Positions 36,860 to 48,910 of a stretch of DNA of 64,000 bases are shown piece after piece. The notes below the pieces were generated by a model. The model ran no database searches. It had not been told where the DNA came from and saw only the letters and a program-made list of their open reading frames with translations. The stretch's first letter is position 1; each line of letters begins with the position of its first letter. Both the position numbers and the translations under genes were made by a program. The stretch is from assembly GCA_023213395.1 (NCBI GenBank), contig CM041465.1, forward strand, positions 85,071,741 through 85,135,740, given 5' to 3'. This stretch comes from Cycas panzhihuaensis. Taxonomy: Eukaryota > Cycadophyta.

Positions 36860-38500
36860 TCTTCCAAGTGGTAGATCAACAAGCTCTCATGTACTGTTCT
36901 TAATAAGAGATTGATACTCTTCGTTTATGGCATTTCTCCAAGCTGCATGCTTTACAACTTCTTGGTACGTTAGGGGCTCTTCATTAAGAGCAAGGTGCAG
37001 TGCAGCTAGTTCAAGCTCAATGGAAAGTGATTCATGCATCCTTGCTTTATGGGCACTTCTAGTGCCAGTTTTGCCTACCTCATGTGGTCGCATGTCCTTG
37101 TGTAGCTGGTAGGCTTCACGAAAGCTTCACGAAAACCTTGAGTTGGGAATGAGGTTTTCATTTCCACAACCTTTTGATCTTCGTTTTGATCTTGAAAAGG
37201 ATTATATGAAATATTTGGCACGGAGGAAGTTGGCGATGTTGGAGAAGATGGGCCAGCCACAGATGTTGGAGAAGATGATCCTTCTGCTATGGCTTTGACT
37301 TTTTCAACTTGGCTGTTCACTAGATGTGTACACATTAGCTTGGAGTCACAGCTTGTATCCTTCGAGGCTCTATTATCAGATTCCAAGATTTTGAGCAACT
37401 ATTCAGTATCTTCCCCATTAAATTTTGGAATCTGGACATCAAATTCAATGGCATCATTAAATCAGTATGAAGTCATCTTGGAGTTAAGTTTGAGTAATTG
37501 ATCTTGATCTCATGAAGATAACATCTCTAGTGATGATGATTTTACACTGTGAAGCTATGAAAACCTTGTATCCCTTTTTGTCCATAGGGTATTTAACAAA
37601 GATGCCTTTGATGGCTCTATCTTGGAGCTTATTTCTATGTTCCTCCAGAATATGAGCATAACAAGTAGAGCCAAAAATTTTGAAGTGGGAGATAGAGGGG
37701 ATTTGTCCATACCACATTTCATGTAGAGAGGGGCTGAGCTTGAATAGACTAATAGTGTTGATGCAATACACAACAATCCAAATAGCCTTAGCCCAAAGTT
37801 AGATAGGGACATTCTTATATACCAGCATAGCATTAGCCATATTCATGATGGTCCTATTCATGTGCTCAACAACTCTATTTTACTGGGGTGTATTTGGAAC
37901 AGTGGTCTGATGTTTGGTTCCATGTTGACGTAGGTACAATTCAAACTCATTAAATGTGTACTTACCACCATTGTCAGTCCTGAGTATTTTGATCTTGAAT
38001 CCAGATTCATTTTCCATGTGGGCCTTGAAATCTTGAAACATAGAAAAAGCTTCATCTTTCTCTGCAAAGAAGTAACCCATACGTTCTTGGTAAAATCATC
38101 AATGAAAGTAATATAGTACCACTTCTGTTTGAGAGAAGGGATAGGCATAAGACCACATATATCTGAGTGTATAAGATGCAAAGGTTGGCTATATTTCTAT
38201 TGACTACGAGGAAAGGGTTGTCTTTGAGATTTAGCAATAATACATGCTTCATATTTAAAGGGCTTAGAGGGGAACTTAGGCAAACTAGGAAGAGTGTCTT
38301 GTAGTTCTCTTAAACGATTAATTTTGATACGGTCCATACGAGCATGCCATAGAGATGCTTGGGATAACTTTTGAGGAGTCAAGGTTGTGGTAAAAGCAAA
38401 TTCATCATCAACATAGTTGGCTTTAGAGGATGGTGAGAGAGTTAGGTGAAAAAGTTTGCCATCAAGAATTCTGGTCATAACCACAACATTTGAAGGAGGG
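36860..38500 (-). pseudogene. C integrase, broken
   Basis: LWHARMDRIKINRLRELQ (38360 downwards), HSDICG, a FIDDFTKNVWV stretch near 38110, then a TDNGGKYTFNEF line. The C-terminal part and RT linker run to about 36890. Frames alternate through stops and shifts. Confidence 0.88.
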
Positions 38501-39981
38501 TGAATAACACAGAGAGTTTGATTGTTTGCAGTTACATTCAGATCAAATCCATGAGAGATAAGGGTGGACAGGGAGAGCAGATTCTGCTTCAGAGTAGGAA
38601 TATATAAAACATCAACAAGTGTAAAATCTGGAAGGCCTTAGAGTTTCAGGCAAACAGTTCCAAGTCCTTCGACTAGTTGAGATGATTTGATGTATACAAC
38701 ACAATGAGCTTCAGAGTCAAAATCTTGAAAGAACTGGCGATGACAAGTCATGTGTTATGTTGCTCCAGTATCCATAATCCATGATGAAGTATTTAAGGTG
38801 GTACTATTTGCAACTCCAAGTGGTGAAGGTAAAAGTGAATAAGCATAGCCACAATGAGCCTTAATATACTTAGTGGATCTATCAACAACATTTGATAAAG
38901 TGGTCCCAATTCTTTGAAGGTGTGCATGAGCAAATTGCATTTCACCAAAAGCATCTTCAAAAGAAGTATTATTAACATTTTGTGTACCATGGCGCTATTG
39001 ATAACTTGGTAGTTTGTTGGTGGCAGTTTTGTAATTTTTGGCATAATGTCCTTTTCTATTACACCTTTGGCACACAATTATTTAATTTCTAGTCCAAGTA
39101 TTGGGTTAGTTGGATTGTCTCTAATTACTAGATCTAGGTCCAAGTTGATTATTTTGGCCTTGGCCTTGAGACTATTTTTATTAGAGTTGAGGAGCCTGTT
39201 GACTAAGAGGATGTTATCCTTGTTGTCTACCTCTTCCTCTTCCACGGGAATTACCACATCTACGAGAGTATTGACCTTGATTTTTGGTATAACAAAGATC
39301 TTCTTCCACTTCAAAAGCAGCATCGACTGGATCTGATGTAGTGGCAAAGTTGATATCAAAGGTCTTATCAAATTCAATAAACTTATCAGCAAGATCCTTA
39401 AAGTTTAGGGTCTTCAAAGTGCCACTAGATTGAAGACTTCCCAATAGATTTTTATAATCTGGGATATAGAGACATGACTGAATCAAGAAAGCCCATGTAA
39501 TGAATTGAGTTTTAAAATCTTTATCAATAGCTTGCTTGATTGGACAAAGGAGATTGATTGTCTCACTTGCATGTCCTTTCTGCATTTTTAATTTGTTCAT
39601 CTTCAACATTAAGTGAATAAATTCTAAGTCTAGTTTAGTGTCAAAGTTCTTAAAAACTTCAAGAACTTTCCATGCTATATCATGTATAGCTTCATCAATG
39701 AGATTATGTACGGAATAATCAGTGACAAGCAGTATCCCTACATGAATTTTATCATCATCAAGTTCCCATTGGCATTTAGCTCCAGCTTTAGTGGGAGCAG
39801 TTGGAGCACCTCCTCCTGAAGTAGTTGTGGTAGCTGTAGCTGTAATAAGTGGTGTAGGTTGTAAGTGATCTCTCTATAGACCTTCATACTTTGCAGCATT
39901 TCTGACACCAGTGAACCACATGTCCCAATATTCTTTCCCTTTTAGAATGCAGTTTATATTTTACTTGAACTATGAAGACAT
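38501..39981 (-). pseudogene. gag: C gag and protease
   Basis: ATG at 39981 (MSS then stop). Gag continues through LGSLQSSGTLKTLNFK, EFDKTFDINF, an RGRGRGRQQG tract and a degenerate knuckle near 39050. Protease active site DTGAT at about 38770-38755 is intact, followed by a stop. Stops at codon 7 and at the EGL-stop site (39876-39874) coincide with stops in Y. Confidence 0.88.
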
Positions 39982-41982
39982 AGTGTCTTTTTAGAAGGGA
40001 AGAAATGAATAAGGGAATAAGTGCTCACTATTTACAAATGGAAAATGAAATGAAGTAGTGTAGTAGAAGGAAGAAGAAGTGAGAATGGTTTCTCAAAGAT
40101 GAAGGGAGCAACTTAGAGGAAAGTCACCAACACTTGTGACAAATATTAACCTAACGCAGTAGGAATATGAGAAGCATTATGATAAAAATTGGCCACTAAC
40201 ACTTGTGGCAAATATTAACCTGACACAACAGGAATATGAGAAGCACTATGATTATGATTACACTATGGATCATTTTTTACAAATAAGTAAGTAATCAATA
40301 TACAAGATTGTAGGCCAATATAGAAGTTGATATCATTGGGTTTACATAACTTGAAACTCAAATGTAGGATGTGTAATTAACCCAATAACCTCTAACTTGT
40401 GTCCAATGTGTAGTTGAAGTTGTTGAAGGGATGCCTAGGCTTCTAGTAGAATTAAGTTAGCCTTCACCTGTGATACCCGCAATCGTGCTTAGTGATGAAA
40501 TCCAAGCCACAATGGAGCCTAGGTACTCCTAATCCTCACCTAATTCACCAATGAGTAGCTATATAACTCATCTAAAGAGTGGTACATGCATACCCATGGC
40601 TATGATGAATATTAGATTAGGTATATTTTAATCTTGTATTAAAGTTTTAGTTTTCCCAGTTGGTTATCAGGATGATTCTTAATTAAGGCACTATGGTATA
40701 ACTAATCAAACCTCACCAATATTTCAGTTTAGTCTAGTCCAAACTTGAAACCCACACCTCCTTTATGGCATGACATTTTGCCAACCAAGGTATCTCAACC
40801 TTAGTGAGTGTGTGAATAGGTACCAGATGGCAGAAAATAGCGTATGTGATGCGTTCCTTTTAGGAAGAGTGAAAAGATTATTGAATTGCATCAAACGTAC
40901 ATTCAACTGAAAATAGAATGCTTGCTTGGAGTGTTTGCTTGAAGTGTATTTAGAGTGCTTGCTTTAAGTGATTTTAGAGTGTTGAAATACAATGATAATA
41001 AGTGAGTGAGGACACTAGATATTGCTTCAATCCAAGTGTTTTTTTCTCACTTTTACAATGGGCTTTTAAGCCTTATAAAAAGAAGGAAGAAATTTTCTTC
41101 ACTTTCATTTTTTTTTTTGTTAATACAAAAGAAAGTAGTCTTTACCAAATCAGCAATAACTTTCTTCCACAATGTTGAAATGAAGTGCCAATTTTTATGC
41201 TACAAACTAGACTTAGAGCTTCATCTTCAAGAAGTAGAATAAGGTCCAAATGAGTTTTGGAAAGTTTTTGGCAGCCTTGCAAAGTTAGGAAATTATATTT
41301 TTCTAGAATTCTATTAAAAATAACTACTGTTCACGAAAATAGCAATAACTTCCTCATACAACATCCAAATTAGGTGATGGTTTTTTTGCTGGAAAGTAGA
41401 CTCAGAGCCTCATCTTTGACAATTAGAATACTTTAATTGGATCTCTGTAGAATATTTTGCAGGCATGTGAAGTTCAGTAATCAAATTATATTTCTACAGA
41501 AATTTTAGCTTCCTAGTATCTCATTAACACATGATGCCATATAAAATTTCTATCATTTTTTGATCACCAGGATCCCAATATGTGCAAGTTAAGAGTATAC
41601 AGTGATGGATATTTTAAATGGATTGAAATTCTTTTAAAAAAAATGGGTAAAACCTCCCCTTACAATCATTCTTTTAAATGCTGAAAAAATTTCGGCAGCA
41701 TTTCCCCTTATTAAATGGATAAAAAGAGGGGAAAGAAAAGGAAGAATGAGATAGCATGAATGGCTAGCAAAGGATTGGAATCCTTGGGCCTTACAACTCC
41801 TTGTATTATGCTTTCAAACCTACAAAAGAGAAAGGAAAATCAAATAATATAAAATATGCTATCATAATAACTTAAAAATATTTCTAAATCCACTTTCACA
41901 ATCTCCTTCACCACATGGATTGTGGAGGAGAAGGAAGCGATGGCTCCATTACAAGTGTAAGTGAGGAATATGAAGGAAGTAA
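39982..41982 (-). other. C leader
   Basis: About 2 kb. The segment at about 40400-40830 matches the Y leader block. On the plus strand here (antisense to C) a frame at about 40440-40620 parallels the Y antisense peptide with two stops. The rest shows internal near-repeats around 41180-41480 (ACTAGACTTAGAGCTTCATC and CTCAGAGCCTCATC). Confidence 0.6.
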
Positions 41983-41994
41983 GCTCTGATACCA
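41983..41994 (-). promoter_or_regulatory. C primer-binding site, exact match
   Basis: The reverse complement reads TGGTATCAGAGC, the canonical plant copia initiator-Met site. Confidence 0.93.
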
Positions 41995-41996
41995 CA

Positions 41997-42294
41997 TGAA
42001 AAGAGTGAATCTATCCTTCATCTCCATGTACTAAATACAAAGGCAAATATGGGAGCAAGAGAGACTTGAGAGAAAGAAAGTAGCTCTCACAAAATCAGGA
42101 GATAAGAATGAATCTCCTCCATTGAGCTTTTACTTTTATATTGAGAGACAGAGAGTTAGAGTTAGGTGAAATGAAATTACATATAATGCACATGAAAGTA
42201 CATTTCACTTAAGTGATCTAATTTAAAGTTCACTTAAGACCCTTTTTTGAAATAATCAACTAATGTAATGACCTTGTATCATTAACTCTTTTTA
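41997..42294 (-). repeat. C 5' LTR (298 bp)
   Basis: Borders the primer-binding site on one side and the CCTTG target on the other. Confidence 0.95.
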
Positions 42295-43130
42295 CCTTGG
42301 TTTGATGAAATATTACTTAGGAATTGAAGTAACATAAAAGAATGGAAAAAATTTTCTCTCACAAGAAAAATACATCAATGATCTTCTAACAAAGTTGTAG
42401 TTAGAAGATGCTTGACCAGTGATGTTACCTATGGACCCTAATACCAAACTCTCAGCTGAAGGTGATACTAAGGAGGCAGACACAACACTCTACAAGAAAC
42501 TTGTAAGTAGTCTCATCTACACTACCAATACAAGGCCAGATATTACACACTCTATCGGTATTCTTGCTCGTTATATGACAAATCCTAAGCATAATCATTA
42601 GTAGGCAGTAGTGCAAGTGTTAAGATACCTTAAGATGACCAGCAAATATGGTCTATTGTATGAACCTAATTCAGACTTTAAGCTTTCTGCATACACAAAC
42701 TTAGACTTTTTAGGAGATAAAGATACAAGAAGATCTATGTCTAGGTATATAATATTTCTTGGAACAACACCAATATCATGGAGATCCATACGACAGAAGA
42801 TAGTTATAGATTCAACTATTGAGGTTAAATACATTGTTGCTTCTGAGACCAGTAAAGAGGTGATGTGGCTAAGAAAATTATTGGAAACATTGAATATCAC
42901 CTAAATAAGTCCTACGAGTCTTTATGTGGATAATCAATTAGCAATCTACATGGCAAAAAATCTGCTATTTCATGATCGTACTAAACATATAAGTATGAAA
43001 GTCCACAGGATTAGAGAACTCGTTCATGATGGCACAATTCAACTGGAATATTGCCCCATAATAGATCAAGTGGCCGATATCTTCACCAAACCACTGCAAA
43101 ATGTGAAGGTTGAATAGTTCCAAAGGTAGC
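42295..43130 (+). pseudogene. Y reverse transcriptase 3' part and RNase H
   Basis: Rejoins the RT at GLMKYYLGIEV. RNase H is recognisable from the Y-V-D-N-Q line near 42925 to the ADIFTKPLQNVKVE end at 43117. Stops are mostly TAG or TAA at former Gln or Trp codons. Confidence 0.9.
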
Positions 43131-43139
43131 TTAGCCTTA

Positions 43140-43607
43140 AGGCCTCCATCTTCAACTAATCAAAGAAGATGGCAACATGATCATCATACTCTATTCTTTT
43201 CATGAAAACCCCTTGTGGGCACAGAAGAATAAGAGTAAGTCTCTACTCTATCCTCTTTGTGAAAATCCCATGTGGGCACGGAAAGATAAAGGTTGTACTA
43301 GTTTTGGAAAATCATAACCTGTGAAAACCCAAAAAGGGCATATGGGATGACCAAATGGTATATGGAGACTTAGCATATTAAGCTGCATATTTAAGTTGCT
43401 TGGCTATCAGGCTACATCAAAGAGCCACCTTAGCTATTTTAATTTATAAAAGGGGCTATAGATCTTAGAAAGTTCGTGGGTTTTTATTCCCCATGAGGGT
43501 TTTCCCATAAAAGTGTCATTTAGAATTTCAATGTAATAATAAGGCTCAAGTGAAGACCTCATAGAATAGATTTTCTCAAAATGACCTTCCACCACTAAGG
43601 GGGAGAT
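43140..43607 (+). other. Y 3' noncoding region, repeat module and PPT
   Basis: Three loose repeats of a GAAAACCCC...GTGGGCACAGAA-like unit at 43195-43360. The polypurine tract AAGGGGGAGAT is at 43597-43607. No ORF. Confidence 0.75.
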
Positions 43608-43919
43608 TGAAAGAGGTTAATGTATCAAGGTCATTTGTGTAGATTAATTATGTAACCTTAGGATATATTATTAGCATTAGTCTCTTAATTAAATGTGCTT
43701 TATGTGCATTTAGATATAATTTTGGGTTGATGTCATTAGATGGGAAGATTCTAACCCTAATGCTTACCCTTAATAATAAAAGGCAAAATCTCAAGAAGGG
43801 AGTCATTATTCATTCTCACCTCCAAGTTTGCTCTCATATCTTGTTTTATCTTCTTTTTCATTCTCCATTGCTATTGTGTGCATGTGAGTGATTTATCTCC
43901 TAGATCCATCCTTCCTTCA
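43608..43919 (+). repeat. Y 3' LTR (312 bp)
   Basis: Starts directly after the polypurine tract, ends CTTCCTTCA, followed by target duplication TATAT. Confidence 0.96.
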
Positions 43920-43920
43920 T

Positions 43921-44760
43921 ATATCTGTGAAGAATGTGGACCAACAGATCGAGAATGGTCTAATTACCCTATGAATAATAAGATACAAAATACTAATTTG
44001 GTAGATATGATTTTGGATCAAGAGAAGCCAACTTACCTGTAAACACGAAGCGGTAAATCAACTGGACCCCCTCCTACTCAAGATAATTTTCTAGATCCAA
44101 TTATAGAGAAACAACAACTATAAGAGGCGGTAAAGATACTTTAGGACGTAATGGGAGAAACTCAAGAGGATAGGCAACTAGGAAGATTTAATGGCTTGCA
44201 CTATAAGAGTAGGACAACCCAATCACTAGAAGGTATGGATCCTTGGCAGAGGTTACAAACTATGAAGGATATACTTACTGAATTAGGAGTATCAATTCCT
44301 ATATTAGTTGTATTTAAATGGTGGGATGTAGCGTATTTCTAGCAATTAGTTTTAGATAAAATTGGGAAACTAGTTCTTAGAACTATAAAAGATATGGGAA
44401 CATACCCCAAAGTTCTAATAATGATGTTTGGAACCACTTTATGTAGAAGCATTATAGATGAGGGCTCAGGGGTAAATGTATTACCAAAATCTTCATGGAT
44501 AGCACTAGGAAGGCCTAGTATGGTTGCTTTAGACTATTCGATTAGATTAGCAAATCAATTGCAAGTTAGGCCCATGGGAACATTGCTAAATATTCTAGTA
44601 ACCTTGGCAAAAGTAACTATACTATTGGATTTTGCAGTAGTTTGGATGCAAGACCAAAAGAGGACATACCCAGCTGTATTAGAAAGACCATGGTTACTAG
44701 CCATAAAAGTAATTTAAGATTGGGGGAAACATACCTTTACGCTGTTAGTGGGAGAAAAAA
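43921..44760 (+). pseudogene. G gag 3' end and protease
   Basis: Starts with CEECGPTDREW, continuing the knuckle region cut by Y. Retropepsin region at 44394-44717: IIDEGSGVNVLPKSSW carries D-x-G-S, then a LLDFAVVW line and ERPWLLA, as in gypsy proteases. Confidence 0.82.
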
Positions 44761-45569
44761 TAATAACTTTTCCTTTATGTTTAGATAAGCCAAAGATAGA
44801 AAAGATCGAAGGCGAAGGAAGAGTTTTATCTACAACAACAACATCAGAATCCATAACGAGTTCTTGTTTTAAAATAGCATTTTAGATGCAACCAAGACTA
44901 CCAAGTAGTCCCTCATCTTCTTATATATTAAATTGGTTATATAATGCTTGGGAAGAAACAAAACCAACTACGTGCTATCACACATAATGTTGCATAAACT
45001 CTTTAGAAGAAAAGAATTAGGAGCCACCTTCGTTGGAAAGAATCTAAGAAAAATCTACCCTTATAGTTGAATACAATGATGCTTTGCAATTATGTAATAC
45101 AATTTTAAGGAATAAAAGGCAACAACATTTTTGTATTTGGTGTTCTCTTATTTGCAAACTCAAATTGAGTGGAGTGCATTTGTAGAACTTTAATTCTTAG
45201 TCTCAAATAAGTAAAAATCTTCCTTTAAAGTTTTATAAAAATGTTCAAAAGTAGGTGGGGTAGATTAAAGGAATAGAATAGATCTTTCAAAAGTAGGAAA
45301 TATATTGCTTCCAAATAGAAAAAGAAGATCTGCAAACCAGTCCCATAATGGAGTAGAGTATTGATGGCACACCAACCTATTCATTAGGCCTAGATTCCAA
45401 AACAGTGATAGGGAAAAGGTTAAAAACATAAGAAATTAGTATCGGGACTAAGGAACAACCGTGAATAATCGTTGTGGATGATTATTGGAAGGAAGAAATG
45501 GTGCAGTAAGGAATTGCATTATTCTTGGAATATAAAGATGTCTTTGCATGGTCTTACAAAGACCTAAAG

Positions 45570-46501
45570 GGTATTCCTCTAGAGTTAGGAGAACATAAAA
45601 TAAAGTTAATAGAAGGAGCAAAACTAGTCAGACAAAGACCATATCGTATGAATCCTAAGTATAAAGAATGAGTCAAGGCTAAATTAGATAAATTATTGGA
45701 GGCAAACTACATTTCTTAAGTTGAGAATAGTGAATAGGTGAGTCCTGTAGTGGTAGTCCCTAAAAAAGGGGGAAGTTGAGAGACCGTGTTAATTATAGAG
45801 CCTTGAATAAAGCTACCAAGAAGGATCTATTTCCAATCCCTTTTATAGAAGATATTTTAGAGAAGGTAGTAGGATAAGAGATGTACTAATTCACTGATAG
45901 ATTCAGTGGATATAATCAGGTTCGAATTACACCTAAGGATCAATTAAAAACAACCTTTGTCACATAGTGGGGTATGTATGCATTCCAGGTAATGCCCTTT
46001 GGACTCACAAATGCTCCTACAACATTTCAAAGAGTCATTCTTGATATTTTTAAATAAACAATAGGGAAAATAATTAAAGTATTTTTGGATGATTGGACAT
46101 TATTCACCTTGTTAAAAAATCACCTTGAATGTTTACGATCGATGTTGGAAACCTGTAAGAAAAATAATGTTTATCTAAATCCCATGAAATGCACATGTAT
46201 GATGCCTTTCAGAACTTTGATGAGGCATGTAGTAATGAAAGAAGGATTATTAACAGATCTAAACAAGGTAGTAGTGATTTTAAACTTTCCGGTGCCAAAA
46301 ACTCATAGGCAAGTGAAAGCATTCCTAGGAATGATAGGGTATTATCAAAAATTTATAAAGGATTATGCTCAGATAGTAAACCCATTGGAAATTTTATTAA
46401 AAAAGAAGACAAAATGGAAGTGGCATCTTCAACAACAATTGGCATTTGAACTGTTAAAGAAAAAGATAGTCCAAGCACCAATCTTGAGATTTCCATATTA
46501 G
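45570..46501 (+). pseudogene. G reverse transcriptase
   Basis: RQRPYRMNPKYKE, NYRALNKATKKDLFPIPFIE, GYNQVRITPKDQLKTTF, MPFGLTNAPTTFQR and FLDDW (about 46083-46097) are the gypsy RT blocks in order; the catalytic pair DD is kept. The thumb/connection continues as FLGMIGYYQKFIKDYAQI. Stops interrupt it several times, mostly TAG/TAA at Gln-like positions. Confidence 0.9.
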
Positions 46502-48240
46502 AAAAAACCCTTTCATGTACATGTAGACACTTCCCTATTCACAATTGGGTGTGTGTTAACATAGTCATAAGATGATAAAATTGATTTACTAATTTATTTT
46601 GCGAGTAGGAAATTAACGGATGTCAAAAAGAAATATTCAGTGACCAAACAAAAAGGATTGGGTGTGGTATATGCTCTCAATAAGTTTAGGCACTATTTAT
46701 TAGCTAATCCATTTGTTTAATTTGTTGATCATTAGTCACTTTAATATTTAATTAATAAGCCCATTGTCCAAGGAAGAATCAGCAAGTAGCTTATATTGTT
46801 TAAGGAATTTAACTTTAAGATTATTGTAAAAAGAGGAGCTAAGAATACAGTCCTAGATGTACTATCACGGGAAATGAACAGGGAACCAACAACAGGTATT
46901 TGGGATGATTTTCTAGATGCAGAATTATTTTCTATTCAATCAGTACCTAAATGGTATGAGGACATCATATGATTTCTATCAACATGACAAACACCGGTAG
47001 GGATGAAATGCATTGAATAACAAAGCTTCATCAAAAGAACTTTTCCTTTCCAATTGATTCAAGGGATGCTGTATAGAATGGGACCTGATCAAATTTTAAG
47101 AAGATGTGTAATGGGACAAAAAGTAGAAGTCATCATCAGAGAAGCCCATGAAGGTGTCACAGAAAAACACCAAGGTGTAGAATCAACAAGTAAAACAATT
47201 CTATTAGCAGGTCTATGGTAGCCTACAATCTTTGAGGATGTATAAAAGTGGGTACGGAGTTGCGATGTATGTCAACTGGTAAGAAATCTAATAAGAAATC
47301 ATTTAATGCCTTTGTGTCTTATACTGGCTCAAGCCCTATTTGAAAAATACAGACTAGACTTTATTGGACCAATTAGCCCACCAGTTAAACATATGAATGC
47401 GAGATACATCTTGGTCACTACGAATTTTCTAATAAAATAGATAGAAGCTAAAGCAATGAAAATGTGTGATACACAAAGTACTACTAGGTTCCTATACAAA
47501 ATAATAATCGTTCGATTTAGTTATATGTTAGAGATTACCTCGGATCAAGGTAGCAGTTTTCTTAATGAAACGCTAAAGTAATTAACACATGAATTCTTGG
47601 TTCAACATTCCAAGTCTTCTCCATATTACCCAAGAGTGAATAGGCAGGTAGAAATCACAAATAAAATTCTAAAGTTGGCATTATAAAAAATTTGCAATCA
47701 AGGATGTATAGATTGGGCAGAGAAACTTTATTCATTATCAAAAATTTACAATCAAGGACATATAGATTGGGTAGAGCAACTCCATTCAGTTTTATGGGCT
47801 GATAAGACAATAGTAAAGTGATCACATAAGAAAACTATATTCTAGTTGATTTATGGCCTGGAAGCTATACTCCCTTTAGAATTTAGACATAAAGCTTAAG
47901 GGTAACATCAAAATTATGACTATCAAAGATTGATTCACAAGATTAATGGTATATCAAACTAATGAAGCTAGATGAAAAATAGACAAGAGTTTGGTGGGAA
48001 TTAAAAGTAGAAAAGATGAGAAGAAAGGCATGGCATGATCGACACCTTAAAATTCCATAGTTCTAAGAAGGAGATCTTGTTTTGCTTTACGAGAGTAAAT
48101 TTTGAATCAAACCCAAAAAATTGAAGTTGAGATGGCTTAGCCCAAATAGGATAAATCACATTTGGTTGAATGAAGCAATACGACTCCAATAGCTTGATGG
48201 AATATTATTTAAAAAACTAATCAATGAAAGTCAACTGAAA
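46502..48240 (+). pseudogene. G RNase H and integrase
   Basis: RNase H: FHVHVDTSLFTIGCVLT, FASRKLTDVKKKYSVTKQK, HYLLANPFV, NTVLDVLSRE. Integrase: HEGVTEKHQG with CDVCQ gives the HHCC finger, then RLDFIGPISPP and a SDQGSSFLNE line, then SSPYYPRVNRQVE. A 54-bp tandem duplication (47691-47798) lies in its C-terminal part. No chromodomain recognised. Confidence 0.87.
47691..47798 (+). repeat. 54-bp tandem duplication in G integrase
   Basis: TTTGCAATCAAGGATGTATA at 47691 recurs as a TTTACAATCAAGGACATATA variant at 47745. 54 bp is 18 codons, so the frame is kept; the copies have since diverged by several bases. Confidence 0.85.
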
Positions 48241-48319
48241 AGGTATATAACAAAAAAAAAAAAAAAGAAAGAACATAAGAACAAAATTCCCTTATGACTT
48301 AAATCATGGAAGCAAATAG

Positions 48320-48910
48320 TTGCAGGAGAAGTTGTAATCTCAAAATCAAGGAATTAGGTTGTAATTGGGGAAGCAAAGTTGCAACTTGAATGTGAAGTTG
48401 TAACCTAGATATAAAGTTGCAACTTAGGTGCAAAGTTGTAACTCAGATGTAAAGTTACAACCTGGATGTGAAGTTGCAACCTAGATGCAAACTTGCAACT
48501 CAGATGCAAACTTGTAACTTAGACGCGAAGTTGTAACCTAGATGCAAACTTACAACTCAGATGTAAAGTTGCAACCTAAACACAAACTTGCAAGTCAGAC
48601 GTAAAGTTACAACTTGTACACAAACTTGCATAGTTATAACATGGATACAAACTGGTAATTCAGATGTAAAGTTACAACTTGGATGTGAAGCTAAAACTGG
48701 GATACAAACTTGTAACTAAAACGTGAAGTTACAACTTGGACACACACTTACAACCTAGATGCAAAGTGGCAACCTGAACGTAAAGTCACAGCTTGGAAGC
48801 AAAGTTGTAGTATAAAGTTACAACCTAGACATAAAGTTGCAACCTGGATGTAAATCTTATAACTCAGAGGTGAAGTGGCAACAGGGAAGCAAAGTTGTAA
48901 TTTAGATTTA
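48320..48910 (+). repeat. Minisatellite, 19-bp unit, about 30 degenerate copies
   Basis: The unit is approximately AAGTTGCAACCTAGATGTA with frequent C/T and A/G exchanges; strict 19-bp spacing is seen over many units. Each intact unit holds the palindrome GTTGCAAC, which is also in the G leader. It lies between integrase and the extra ORF. No unique spacers, so not a CRISPR array. Confidence 0.92.

Larger units (their letters stand above)
34921..42294 (-). mobile_element. Element C: reverse-strand Ty1/copia, Y relative, inserted in Y RT
   Basis: Complete structure on the minus strand: 5' LTR 42294-41997, exact primer-binding site TGGTATCAGAGC (41994-41983), leader, gag from 39981, protease, integrase, RT, RNase H, polypurine tract TAAGGGGGAGAT (35230-35219), 3' LTR 35218-34921. 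Both LTRs are 298 bp and differ at about 19 positions by eye. They run TA...CA rather than TG...CA. Target duplication CCTTG is seen at right (42295-42299); the left copy reads CCTCA. Closely related to Y in proteins, leader and 3' region. Confidence 0.95.
19179..43919 (+). mobile_element. Element Y: Ty1/copia retrotransposon with two nested insertions
   Basis: LTRs at 19179-19490 and 43608-43919, both 312 bp, TG...CA. The target duplication TATAT (19174-19178 and 43920-43924) is exact. Primer-binding site TGGTATTAGAGC at 19493, polypurine tract AAGGGGGAGAT ending at 43607. Domain order gag, protease, integrase, RT, RNase H defines copia. X interrupts gag at 22125 and C interrupts RT at 34921; removing both rejoins the frames, leaving about 7.6 kb. 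LTRs differ at about 31 of 312 positions by eye, so it is older than C. Coding parts carry many stops. Confidence 0.95.

Noticed and set aside
48320-48910. CRISPR-like array
   Set aside because: Strict 19-bp tandem units with no unique spacers, inside a plant gypsy element.
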